NCBI RefSeq assembly: GCF_010093595.1
Contig: NW_022985442.1
Location: 908,261-972,260 of the forward strand
DNA from: Mytilinidion resinicola
Lineage: Eukaryota > Ascomycota > Dothideomycetes > Mytilinidiales > Mytilinidiaceae
Reading direction: 5' to 3'
Length of the DNA stretch: 64,000 nucleotides
Shown: one piece after another, positions 42,992 to 52,703 of the stretch
How the letters are laid out: the number at the start of each line of letters is the position of its first letter
How positions within the stretch are numbered: position 1 is the stretch's first letter
Made by a program: the position numbers and the translations under genes
The notes under the pieces: generated by a model
Told to the model about the DNA's origin: nothing
Databases searched by the model: none
What the model saw: only the letters and a program-made list of their open reading frames with translations

Positions 42992-43658
42992 AAGATCTAT
43001 CCATCAGCAGGCGCCTCTTTCTCGGCAGGCCGGCATGCCTGACAGCACAGAGGCGCATACATGGAGCACAGTGCATGCAGTAACGGAACACAGCCGATTG
43101 AGGGGCACAAAAATCGAACGACCGGAGAAGATGAGGCTGGGTAGCCCACGACTTCGAAACCCGGCCTGCATCACTGGCGTTTTCGTACCTCACACATCGA
43201 ACCATTTTGCTGATTTCGAATGAGACACAGGCGGGAACGCCCGCTGATCCCTGCCGATCCACGCCAAAGGACGAGGTAGCATAAAGCTTCTTCAAGGTTA
43301 ATGGCAGCAGCAGAAGAGAATTGTGTGTTGTCCGTGCATTGCAGATTCACGGCTGTGGGGTAATGCGGGTCAGATTTGAAACTCAAAAATCCCTGCTCCA
43401 GGGGCCAGTATATGTTTGCTATGCACTTCAATCGCGTCTTATTTCCCTCTCGTCCGAAAATCACGCGATTCTTCAACTTGCCACAGGGCAAACCCGACCG
43501 TGGTATGCATTTGAGTTCGGATGGTGTTGTGTATTGAATTGGGATAGGTCCACGAAATGTCTAGAACGGCGATCTATTGCTCACTAACGTCTCCGATGCC
43601 AATCATCTCGATATTTACCCTAGCGGGAGGCATTTCCTGTGTATGCTTGGCGATAATC
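42992..43658. other. Intergenic region, nothing recognised
   Basis: Overlapping frames on both strands of about 100 codons without domains. No RNA gene recognised. Confidence 0.4.
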
Positions 43659-43707
43659 GGGGCGGTTACTGAAGCGGTTACTGGGGCGACTACTCAGGTC
43701 GGTTACT
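43659..43707 (+). repeat. 12-bp tandem repeat in a promoter
   Basis: Four imperfect copies of GGGGCGGTTACT (the second GAAGCGGTTACT, the third GGGGCGACTACT, the fourth one base longer). They lie 95-140 bp upstream of the ATG at 43801. They could be a reiterated factor site or slippage. Confidence 0.6.
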
Positions 43708-43800
43708 CATCTCTCATATTGTTTTGCTAGACAGGCTGCCGAAATTTGGGTATAGGATATATCTCCTGATCTCAGATTTTGCTCCGCATACTCTACTACA

Positions 43801-45193
43801 ATGGTTCTTTCGATACTCACAGCCGTTCTTCTGGCCCCTGCCTTGCTCGGAACCCAGGAATCTATTCGCCAAAGTCAAGCCAAGGAGAAGAGGGAAGAGC
43901 ATCGAGCTCGTCGGTGCAATCTCATTGCAACCTGTGTAAAATCTTCTCTGAGAAGTCGCGAGATAGACGGCAGACCCATAGTGCTCCGTAACGGAAAGGT
44001 TTGTAATACGTATCGTTGTCTATTGTCTCGTCGGCTAACCTTTCAAAGCTTTACATCGACACTGGCACTAGCAATGGAGAACCTTTCGGACATCATGTCG
44101 CAGGCTACTTCCTTCCATACCCAGACTCCAAGTATGAAGGACTCGTGACAACCATCGACAAAACGCCGATGCTGAACTGGATCTATGTGGACAAAGAAAC
44201 CCACGAAGTCAAGTACGGCGTGCGTGTGGATGCGCAGCCAAACCTGACAGGCCCATTCAACTGCACACGACAAGATCGACGATTGAATTTTGACAGCTGG
44301 GAGTGAGTCACGTTCTCGTTACGTAGCATTCATTCTCGTCCTGCATCATGCATTTTCGTTCGCATGCACTAACAACGTCCAGAGGATGGTGTGCGGTTGA
44401 GGAATACCCAAGCATCTGGGCATTGTACTTTGATCAAGATGATGATGGTCTTCGCTCTAAGCTTCCTATGGGCACCCGGGTGCTGGAAATAGAACTCATG
44501 AGGAAGGAGAAGAGGTGGCAGAAAGACGTGGAGGAGAGAAACTTAGATCAAAAAGCGCAGCGAGCTGTCAACAACAAAGGAGAAACGCCCGTTGAGAAGC
44601 CAGGAGATGGACCAAGCGTCCTTTCGAAGACTCCTGGTGTTAAAACGGACGCAATTAACCGTGTCGAATTGAAGCCCTCCAGCGCCAAAGAAGACTCTGG
44701 ATCACCTAAGAGCCGAGTGGAATATCCAATTGCCACGGAGACAGTGCCAGAGAGTCAGGTCGAGCCGCAGCCTACTGTCGAGCTTCAACAATCATCTAAT
44801 ACAGCACTTGGCCCGCAATCAGCAAGCACGACAGATGAAGTTCTCGCTCACTACACCAACGACTTCGAAGGCACCGCGGGTTCTCCAACAGATCCTCACG
44901 GCGGCTCCGACTGGTCCGTTCATGGCGATGATCTCCACTCCAGTCGATCACTTTCGGGATATACTCCTGCTAGCTCTCTCTATGATGACGAAACTGTGGA
45001 TGAGCCGACGCTCACAGGCCACGATGCCCTCAAGTCCCCTCAACCACCACTACCTTCTATTCCCGAGGCATATGGCCCAGAGGCTGGAATGCATGCGAAG
45101 GATACAAAGTCACAGCTGACTTCACAGAGTGGTCTAGGACGAGGATACTATAGAAGCCCTTATGTAGAAGACGGTGCCGGTGGTGGAAACTGA
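43801..45193 (+). CDS. Conserved fungal protein of unknown function with N-terminal signal/anchor
   Basis: Three exons (43801-43998, 44049-44302, 44383-45193) give 420 aa; donors GTTTGT and GTGAGT, branches GCTAAC and ACTAAC. The N-terminus is hydrophobic (MVLSILTAVLLAPALLG) then strongly charged (SQAKEKREEHRARR). The ordered middle reads as a beta-rich domain: KLYIDTGT, GYFLPYPDSKYEGLVTTIDKTPMLNWIYVDKETHEVKYG, NLTGPFNCTRQDRRLNFDSWEGW and WALYFDQDDDGL (shown in parts from 44049-44460). A helical Lys/Glu segment and a disordered Ser/Pro-rich tail follow. I recognise this arrangement from many unnamed Pezizomycotina proteins. No enzyme motif is visible. Confidence 0.8.
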
Positions 45194-46117
45194 GCTATGG
45201 TTAAAATGGTGTCTGCGTTTTGTATCGCTGGGGGTTCATTATCTTGGGAAAGAGATCGCTGGAAGTTTGGATTGGAATGCGACCGAAATTCACTTCATGT
45301 TGCAAACTTTGGCTTTGGAAGGGTTCATAATAATCTCCGCTAGCAATTGTAACCTTGAAGGACTGTATAAAGATTGTTATAGCATGATGATATACCACAT
45401 ATACACCAATCGAATCCCGGTCGCTTGCCAATATCAATCGTCAAGATGATTTAGCGTCCGAACAGGTCGCCAAAAATTTGAAAGCATTCTAATTGCCGTG
45501 GCGTGGGAAGAGCAATAACTTTAACATCTTATATCAACTAACCTATTGGCCCAAGCAATGGCATTCGTTGCAGCACCCCCGTCTTTGATATCCCGACCCG
45601 CACGGACGCTTCCATTTGATCCCGGCTTCTAGAAGCCTATCTCCACGCACCGTCAACCATCCTCACCCCATCCATCTCAAACCAGACCGGAGATCTGACA
45701 CCAAACGCGTCTGCCACGTTCTTCAGGCCTGAAACTCGGCTTATCATCTATCAGCTGAGCAGCCTCATGCAGCACACTGTGAACGCTTCAATGCGAGTCT
45801 CAACTCTGCCATGGATGAAGTATGCTCACGCGATCGGGCTGGAGCAGGTCGCCAGAGCAGGAGCTAGGTTTCAGAAAGAGCTTGCGGAAGTCCTTGACAA
45901 TGCCCGCCGACAGTGGAAAAAGAACGCTTATTTGACCGTTTTATGGACCTGACTGTCGGCGGGGTATCCTGTCTTTGGCACCACGAGTGACTAACGCTGG
46001 AGATGGCTGTACACGCGCATTCGTCGAGCGCACTTCCGTCCATGAAGCTGCAGACGAGGTATTCATCTTGATTTCTTACCTGCGTAGTCTTTGAAAGGTT
46101 CTAACGCTGCTAGCCTA
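45194..46117 (+). other. Intergenic region, possible 5' exon(s) of the next gene
   Basis: A 61-codon frame with ATG at 45767 (MQHTVNASMRVSTLPW...) has helical Ala/Arg/Glu-rich content and could be an upstream exon of the gene at 46118. Candidate acceptors are CTGCGTAG near 46087 and GCTGCTAG near 46114, but I could not find a consistent joining. Confidence 0.3.
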
Positions 46118-47068
46118 ATGACGACGTCTACACGCTTCTATGAACGCCTTGGGTCTATGCCCTCTAATCCAGCGGATCCAGAGAGCGTAGCAGAGCTCGT
46201 CGTTGTCGCATTGGGCGCATTTGAGCGCTATTATGTCTGCTGGAGGAATCAAGCAGGCCATTATCGACAAGGTGATTCATTCCCTCCCGTCGAGTGGGTT
46301 CTGGAGGAGACTGACTCTATGGCAGATAGCTACGGACTCCCAGATTCATTACACCGATGGCTTTTTCCTCCAGACGGCGGGACTCGACATCTCCAGACTC
46401 TTCAGATTGTCTTTGGCTGTGGAGATGAGTTCTTCGCCTCAGATAAGTACGGCAAACTCGAGAACAAGGACACGAATCTGCGGGAGAAGATACCTAGCGC
46501 CGAGAGTCCAGTTGAGAAGACCGAAAGACCTCTTTTGAGAAGATCGAGAACCCTTTCGCTTGTTCGTCCATCCTCTGATCCTCTTATCAGCCCCTTCAGC
46601 CCGATACTAGAAACCCCTAGAGGCTATTCGAGCCCTGCTTCAAGGAGAAGACCACAAAGCTTTGCCTATACAGCTGGAACTCTACCATGGGAACGAATGA
46701 AGCCAGCAAGAGAAGCCAATCCTCGTTCTGAAAACACCGCGCCCAGATTCTCCTACGTCAACGCAAGCGTACAGACGGACCCAGAGCCTACACATTCGCT
46801 CCTTTCTCTGCGAGACGATAACAGCGTCCCGTCTCTAGACTCATCTCTGAGCAGCCGATCAAGCGTAGCTGATGGCAGGACACCCGTGGCCATAGCCTCG
46901 CCAGCGCCGAATCCTGTCGTTATGGGTAGGATGCTTGATTACTTCAACGCTCCCAAGTATCGACTCGGCGATGCTTTGAGGTCGACATACCATCATCAGC
47001 CGATGACTCCCGAGCATGGCCTTTATGAGACTTGGAGATCGGTCCTGGATAGACGGAGAACAGTGTGA
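46118..47068 (+). CDS. Fungal protein of unknown function (C-terminal part secure)
   Basis: From ATG 46118 the frame runs 316 codons; it is open back to 46091 without an ATG, so upstream exons are possible. The N-terminal 110 residues look ordered: VAELVVVALGAFERYYVCWRNQAGHYRQ, a Trp/Tyr-rich segment, then LPDSLHRWLFPPDGGTRHLQTLQIVFG and EFFASDKYGKLE (positions about 46190-46470). The rest is Ser/Arg/Pro-rich and disordered, ending GLYETWRSVLDRRRTV. The ordered part resembles a domain present in many unnamed ascomycete proteins. No catalytic motif is visible and no function can be proposed. Confidence 0.65.
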   Translation: MTTSTRFYERLGSMPSNPADPESVAELVVVALGAFERYYVCWRNQAGHYRQGDSFPPVEWVLEETDSMADSYGLPDSLHRWLFPPDGGTRHLQTLQIVFGCGDEFFASDKYGKLENKDTNLREKIPSAESPVEKTERPLLRRSRTLSLVRPSSDPLISPFSPILETPRGYSSPASRRRPQSFAYTAGTLPWERMKPAREANPRSENTAPRFSYVNASVQTDPEPTHSLLSLRDDNSVPSLDSSLSSRSSVADGRTPVAIASPAPNPVVMGRMLDYFNAPKYRLGDALRSTYHHQPMTPEHGLYETWRSVLDRRRTV

Positions 47069-47080
47069 ACAAAGATTGAT

Positions 47081-47291
47081 GCAGTGCAGATCAGGCTGGC
47101 TCTTAGCTGGCTAGCTATCAGCTAGCTGCGCCACCCCTCATAGCGGTGGCGGGCGAGCAAAGTCATACCCCTATGGGCTCTATAGCATCCCAACACGATG
47201 TAAAGATCGGCGCAGTGGGAATCAGACTACCTCTTGGCTGCTGGACTACCAGCTATTTGGGGTACTCCTAACAGTGGTGACAAGCGAGCAA
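47081..47291 (+). repeat. Degenerate 80-bp direct duplication
   Basis: 47081-47161 and 47212-47291 are recognisably related: both begin GCAGTG..ATCAG, contain CTCTT.GCTG and AGCTA, and end GGTGGC/AGCGAGCAAA-like. Many substitutions separate them. They lie in the 3' flank of the gene ending at 47068. Confidence 0.5.
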
Positions 47292-47746
47292 ATCGAGCCA
47301 TCTTAGGAGATGGATCAACCTGCTTCTTCCTTTCTCCCCAAGAATGGTTCGAATCCGGGCCGTCATGACCCATGGACCGCAATTCACCGCCACGGAAAAA
47401 AGTGGATCCGGCTCCTTTTCCTTCAGCCCACTTTGACTTCCTCACCGTCTTCTTTCTTGCTTCAGCCTTCAACAACTGCCAATACTGGAACCAACCAGCA
47501 CAGCTGTAGAGCGGAGATACAACACTTGCCTAACGACAGCGTACTCGGAAGCCTCCATCACTCACAGCCGCCCAGCAACCCTAGCTATAACGCTGTCGCC
47601 GGTGTCGCCGTCATCGCCGTCGCCGTTGCCGTCACCTCCGCCATCACCCCGGCCGTTCGCATTGCTAAAGCTTGAGCTTACTGTAGTGCTCCTTAACTGA
47701 CTCAACGAAAAGCGTCTGTGTAGGAACAGGCTCTTCATCACTCGCA
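47292..47746. other. Intergenic region
   Basis: Contains a GC-rich (GCCGTC)n-like stretch at 47598-47640. An open frame over it (47310-47675) is compositionally biased and not called. The last 100 bases form the leader of the 2EXR gene. Confidence 0.35.
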
Positions 47747-48744
47747 ATGTCCAACATGACCGACATCAACAAGCAAGACGAGGCCACCCAGGGTGCCGAG
47801 ACAAAGGTGACGTCAACCTCCTGAACCTATTATGCACATGCTAACAGCATTCTAGAGCTCCGCCCACAATTCCCCTGTCATAGATAACAAGGACGGCTCT
47901 AGCGGTGTGGATTGCACTGAGGTCAAACTTCCACTTGTTCCAGTTGATGTGCACATTAGCTAATACCATTCAGATCGACTTCATGAAGTTCCCGGGCGAA
48001 ATTCGCAACAAAATCTACGACCTCGTCGTCTACGAGCGTCTGCACATGGACCACCAGTACCTACTCAAGCCCAAAGGCCCCCTCCCAGTGCCTATGACGG
48101 ACGGACTTCTCGACCTACGCCTTGTTGGCCATCAGTTCAGCGGCGAAATCCTCGACCGGATGTTCACGTGGGGTGCTACACTCAGACTCAACATGATACC
48201 CGTACTGCCCAAAGCACTCGACGTGCGCATGGAGACGGAGAGTACCCGTAAGAACATGCGCGCCACGTGTCCCACCGGTACCGCCAACGTCGCGGCCGAC
48301 TTCGGGTTCAGGCTGCGTAGCTACCGTCCTCTGGGCCCGGTCCCCTCGGTGTGGTCAAACATCCTGAAGAATTTCCAGATCCAACTACTCTTTCGGCGCT
48401 GCAGGCACTCGGAGAAGTGCACCGCGTGCATCAACTTGAATTTCCATAAGGAGAAGTTGCACTTCGACATCATGCCTACGCTGAGGCTCCTTATGGAACA
48501 TCATGTCCAGTACTTCCCGAATCTGCCCCTCCTGGACATCCACATCACACAGGAGCAGAATTGGCTCTCTTTCGAAGGCAAGAAGCTGGTGGAGCGGGGG
48601 GTCGAGGAGGACTTCGTGGCGGTTAGCGAGGGGTCAAACGGCAACGCTTTGGAGTGGCATTTGCGGACTCGGTACCACGGCACCAAGATGAAGGTGCAGA
48701 TCCGCACCATGGACAACGAGCTGCCGAGCTGGGTCGAAATCTGA
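47747..48744 (+). CDS. 2EXR/F-box-like domain protein
   Basis: Three exons (47747-47806, 47856-47921, 47974-48744) encode 298 aa. Introns of 49 and 52 nt carry CTAAC/GCTAAT branch sites. The motif FMKFPGEIRNKIYDLVVYE, at residues about 44-62, is the fungal 2EXR signature (F..LP.EIR..IY...), common in large ascomycete families that resemble F-box proteins. A conserved-looking LLDLRLVGHQFSGEILD follows. The C-terminal region has no recognisable domain. The first 42 residues are disordered and acidic. The role is unknown; association with Skp1-type ligases is sometimes assumed for this family but is not shown by the sequence. Confidence 0.78.
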
Positions 48745-49077
48745 GGGGGTGGAGGTGGGCGGCGGGAGGAGAGGATGGTGTGCTGAGGGCATTCAACGAG
48801 ACGTGATTAATTGCAATTAGACTCTGTCCTGACTCTGATACATAACATTCCCAAGCATGCATTTTAACTGCTCCAATCTGTGATCCCGTGGAATTGCACT
48901 CTTGTGCTGAGTCCATATCACATTTATGATATGGCAGTTTTTCCATGTTTGATAGTCTAGCAGTGACTTGAACAAGCCGAGGTCAACAGGTTTACGCTCT
49001 AATTTGCGATGCATTTAAGTGTCATTTTGCCACACCTGTGATTCTGTGCTTCTTTCTAATGTAATCAGTTCTAGAAG
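48745..49077. other. Intergenic region, nothing recognised
   Basis: 3' flank of the 2EXR gene. No coding frame of interest. Confidence 0.4.
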
Positions 49078-49480
49078 TCATTTTAGGTCTATGTTGTATC
49101 GCTTCTGCACAACCATAAAACCATTAATGGTACCCCTGGACGGAAGAAAAATTCTAACAGCGAATGTATTGATTTCAACATCGTGAATTAGACGTCATAT
49201 TACCTACCTTCGTTTCTATGCCCCTGTCTATTATCATCGGATTTAGAGCTCATTTCAAGGCTATGTTGTTTTACTTTTGCACAACCTCTAAAGCACAGTG
49301 GCACCCCTCGACATATGAAGAAATCTAACCGAGAATGTAAAGATTTCAACGCTGTAAATTAGACCTCATCTCATTCGCTTTTGCACGCTCTCTAATATAT
49401 CAATGGCACCTCTGGACGTATGAAGAATTCTGAATACCAATGTAAAGATTTCGAGACGGTAAATCAAACCTCATCTCAGG
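49078..49480 (+). repeat. Three degenerate copies of a 110-128-bp repeat
   Basis: Copies at about 49078-49205, 49249-49374 and 49375-49480 share, in order, CTATGTTGT, GCTTTTGCACA(A)CC, GGCACCCCTGGAC, GAAGAAATTCTAA, GAATGTAAAGATTTCAAC and GTAAATTAGACCTCAT with many substitutions. The third copy lacks the first part. Non-coding. The source could be an old element; no ends recognised. Confidence 0.72.
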
Positions 49481-49810
49481 CGATGTTTCCATCGTTCCAG
49501 GCCTCCCCCAGGGCCACGTCAAAATGTGGGCGGCTAGACCCCAATCCTCGGGGCAACTTTGTTCGGGATGCCGGAGCGGGATAATCTGGGGTGCCCCTCT
49601 TCGTTCTGCCCTTCCACGGCCGAGAACGAACGTCACGGCGAAATTTCCGGAAATACGAGTGCGAGCAACTGGAGACTGAGGGTTCTACCGATACAGGACA
49701 GATATGACAAAGCCTTACGACGCTCTGAATGCTTGTTTGCTGCTTTTTGGGGGTGTTTGAAGCTCTCTGTGCTCACGAAGCTACCCCGCACTGTGGTTCG
49801 CAGAAGGACT

Positions 49811-49854
49811 TATTTGGACAGCAGACACTGCATATTTGGACAGCAGACACTGCA
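49811..49854 (+). repeat. Perfect 22-bp tandem duplication
   Basis: TATTTGGACAGCAGACACTGCA is repeated exactly twice, and the next six bases begin a third copy. It lies about 530 bp upstream of FBP1. The rest of 49481-50383 holds no convincing gene. Confidence 0.9.
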
Positions 49855-50383
49855 TATTGGCTCCCAGAGAGAACTGTTTGCTTCAGGAAGGCAGGGAAAT
49901 ACACCAGCTTCCCACGAGCATCGTGAATGCGGCGCCCTGACACTCCCGCGGCAAGGCAGTGGCAGAGCGTGTCGACGGAAGATGTCGGGCAGCGCATTCC
50001 GGAGAGAACAGCGCCCCGCATCGAGACGCGCTCCATCGTCATCTTCACGGTCCAACAAAGGCACGAGACGGCCACCACAAGGCCTAGAAATGCTGCCGAT
50101 GGCCCCACAAGCTGCGCAACACTCTCTGCCAGCTCGTCTGCTCTCGCCGCCGCAACCAGCACGCTCTCTACAGCTCGTGACCGCAGCAATCGCGTTGCCG
50201 AGGGCGAGTGTATCCAGCCAACCATCGAACCAAGCAGATACCGAACGTTGGTCCGCGTGCCCGATACTAGCCACCTGAAACCAGGCCTCTGCTGCGATCC
50301 TTCTCCCTGAGATATACCCAGTGAATTGCTCGTTGCCCATCTGTGCTACCCCTACACCCTCACGCAACCTCTCCACATTCACG

Positions 50384-51580
50384 ATGAACGGCAACAATGA
50401 AGTCGGAGCAGTTGGGGCGGAGAAGATCAACACAGACATTGTGACCCTCACAAGATTCTTGACCGAAGAGCAAGCGAAGCACAAGGAGGCCACGGGAGAC
50501 TTCACGTACGAGACATGAGCGCTGTGAAGCATGAATGACTGCTGACTGCTCCGATAGACTCCTCTGCCATGCCCTCCAATTCTCCTTCAAGAGCATTGCC
50601 TACTACATCCGCCGAGCCACCCTGATTAACGTGAGTCCCGACGGCTCCTCTATAAAACATGATACTGTATGCTGAGGTCGATACTAGCTCACTGGGCTGG
50701 CGGGGTCCTCGAACATGACCGGAGATGACCAGAAGAAGCTTGACGTGATTGGCAATGACATCTTCATCGCCGCTATGAAGAGCTGTGGCCGGGTCAGGAT
50801 ACTGGTTTCCGAGGAAGAGGACGAGGCCATCACGTTCAGCGAGCACCCAGCTGCCCGGTATGGCGTCGTTTGCGACCCAATTGACGGCTCGTCCAACTTG
50901 GACGCCGGTGTATCGGTTGGGACCATCTTCGGCATCTTCAAGCTCCCAGAGGACGCGGAAGGCACCAAGGAAGACCTGCTCAAGCCGGGAACTGAGCTGG
51001 TAGCCAGCGGCTTCACCATGTACGGTGCCTCGGCCCAGCTGGTGCTGACCATGAAGGGCGGAACTGTCAACGGCTTCACCATGGACAACGCGCTGGGCGA
51101 ATTCATCCTAACGCATCCAGACATGAAGGTGCCGAAGTCGCGGGCGATCTACTCGGTCAACGAGGGCAACAGCCTGTACTGGACCGATCCGATCAAGGAG
51201 TACGTCAACAGTTTGAAGTACCCAGAGGAGGGCGGAAAGCCGTACAGCGCGAGATACATCGGGTCCATGGTGGCTGATGCGTACCGGACGCTGTTGTACG
51301 GCGGCATATTTGCGTATCCAGCAGACAAGAAGAGCCCCAAGGGGAAGCTGCGGATTTTGTACGAGTGCGCGCCGATGGCGTTGGTGTTTGAGAACGGTAT
51401 GCACTGCCCAGATTTCATGCAGAACGGTACTGACAGGTTACAGCTGGCGGTCAAGCGGTAGACAGCAACATGAAGCGCATGTTGGAAGTCGTGCCAGAGC
51501 ACATCCACGACCGGTCTGGTATCTTTATGGGCAGCTACAACGAAGTGCAAAAAGTTCTGGATGTTCACAAGAAGTACTGA
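50384..51580 (+). CDS. FBP1: Fructose-1,6-bisphosphatase
   Basis: The gluconeogenic enzyme that hydrolyses fructose-1,6-bisphosphate to fructose-6-phosphate in the cytosol. Four exons (50384-50505, 50558-50630, 50688-51396, 51444-51580) give 346 aa with agreeing phases. Motifs: NTDIVTLTRFLTEEQ at the N-terminus, LLCHALQFSFKSIAYYIRRA in the AMP-site helix region, EEDEA for metal binding, and the signature VVCDPIDGSSNLDAGVSVGTIF. Also NEGNSLYWTDPIKEY, ARYIGSMVADAYRTLLYGGIFAYPADKKSPKGKLR (read in parts at 51250-51350), LYECAPMA, and across the last intron FENAGGQAVDSN, ending VHKKY. The N-terminal Pro/Ser degron features of the yeast enzyme are not evident. Intact. Confidence 0.95.
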
Positions 51581-52703
51581 GCAGGTTTAGTTTTCGTCAG
51601 GCAGTCTCTTTTCCGAGTGGTCTTTCACGTCAGGGCGCCGACCTGGTTGCTTATACTCAGCGTCTCGCTAGGCAGCATAGAGAAATTAAAACGCACCGCA
51701 TGTTAATTGGAAGCCTTGTCGCTCTGTGGCACGCCTTGTGCACACCTCCTGGGCAGGGTTCACCGACAGTTGCGACAGCTGCAGCTCTCACCGGTTTACC
51801 AAACCATTATGCTCCCCTTCTAACTCGCTAGAGAAGTCCTAGCGATGCCGACTCAGATGGCGGACCAATGCAAGCGCCTGGCCGGCGTGGTGGTGTTGGT
51901 GGCAGTTGGTTCTCGCTGCCTCAGACACCGTTTGCGCTCCATTGGCCGCCGCTCGCGTCTCTATCAGACTTCACACTGCACTAGCTCACATAGCGTTCGG
52001 ATCTTCCGCGCCGTGTGTCCACTATCGCCGTCCTGAGCTAGCCCCTATACGAGCTCGCTGGAGCTGGTGCTTGCTATTTATACATCTCAATCGCTCGCCG
52101 ACACTTGAGCAGCCTCCTCTCAGGCTTCAGGGGCGGCATCGTCCCAGAACTGCGTCCTGCAGCGACCAGACTCGGAGATTTCAGGCGATTGAGAATTGCA
52201 CCTCCATCCCACGCCGGCAGCGGGCGCAGTGGCAGCCGCGGGAGAGGTGCCGGCCAGCCCTGGGAGCCCGTTAAGCGCCGTGTTGATGGAGCACAGGGAT
52301 GCTGCATGGCCTCCCAGGCCGTGCTTTTTCATGCACCCCGAGGCGAACCCTCTCCTATTCGCCCTCCATGCTCGCTTGCCCCCCGATGCTGGGGCCCGCA
52401 CGCCTTCAGGAAAGGTCGCCGGCGAGCCTTGTGCGAGGGAACGAATGGGCGGTGGCCGTAGCCCTCAGTCCATCACAACACCACGCCCGCACGAAGCTTC
52501 TCTCCCGCCCAACGTCCACCATGCGCCAGGGTGCCTGGACCCCCCCGCCGTGGTGCCTTCTGCTGTGGCTCTCCCTCGAGTGACCAACACCTCTCGGCCT
52601 GCAGAGCTCCTCTATCACCAGCAGAGGCCCGCCTGGATTCGCTGCTCGAGTCGCAGCAGCCGCTGGAGGCTTCGGCGCTCACACACGCCCTGTCACCGCC
52701 GCC
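51581..52703. other. Intergenic region, leader of the coiled-coil gene
   Basis: GC-rich 1.1 kb. Several mutually overlapping frames with Pro/Arg/Ala bias on both strands, none with a domain. Probably holds a long 5' UTR of the next gene. Confidence 0.4.

Noticed and set aside
49559..50278. 239-codon plus frame upstream of FBP1.
   Set aside because: Overlaps equally long frames on the other strand and includes the 22-bp tandem duplication; biased Arg/Ser composition without domain.
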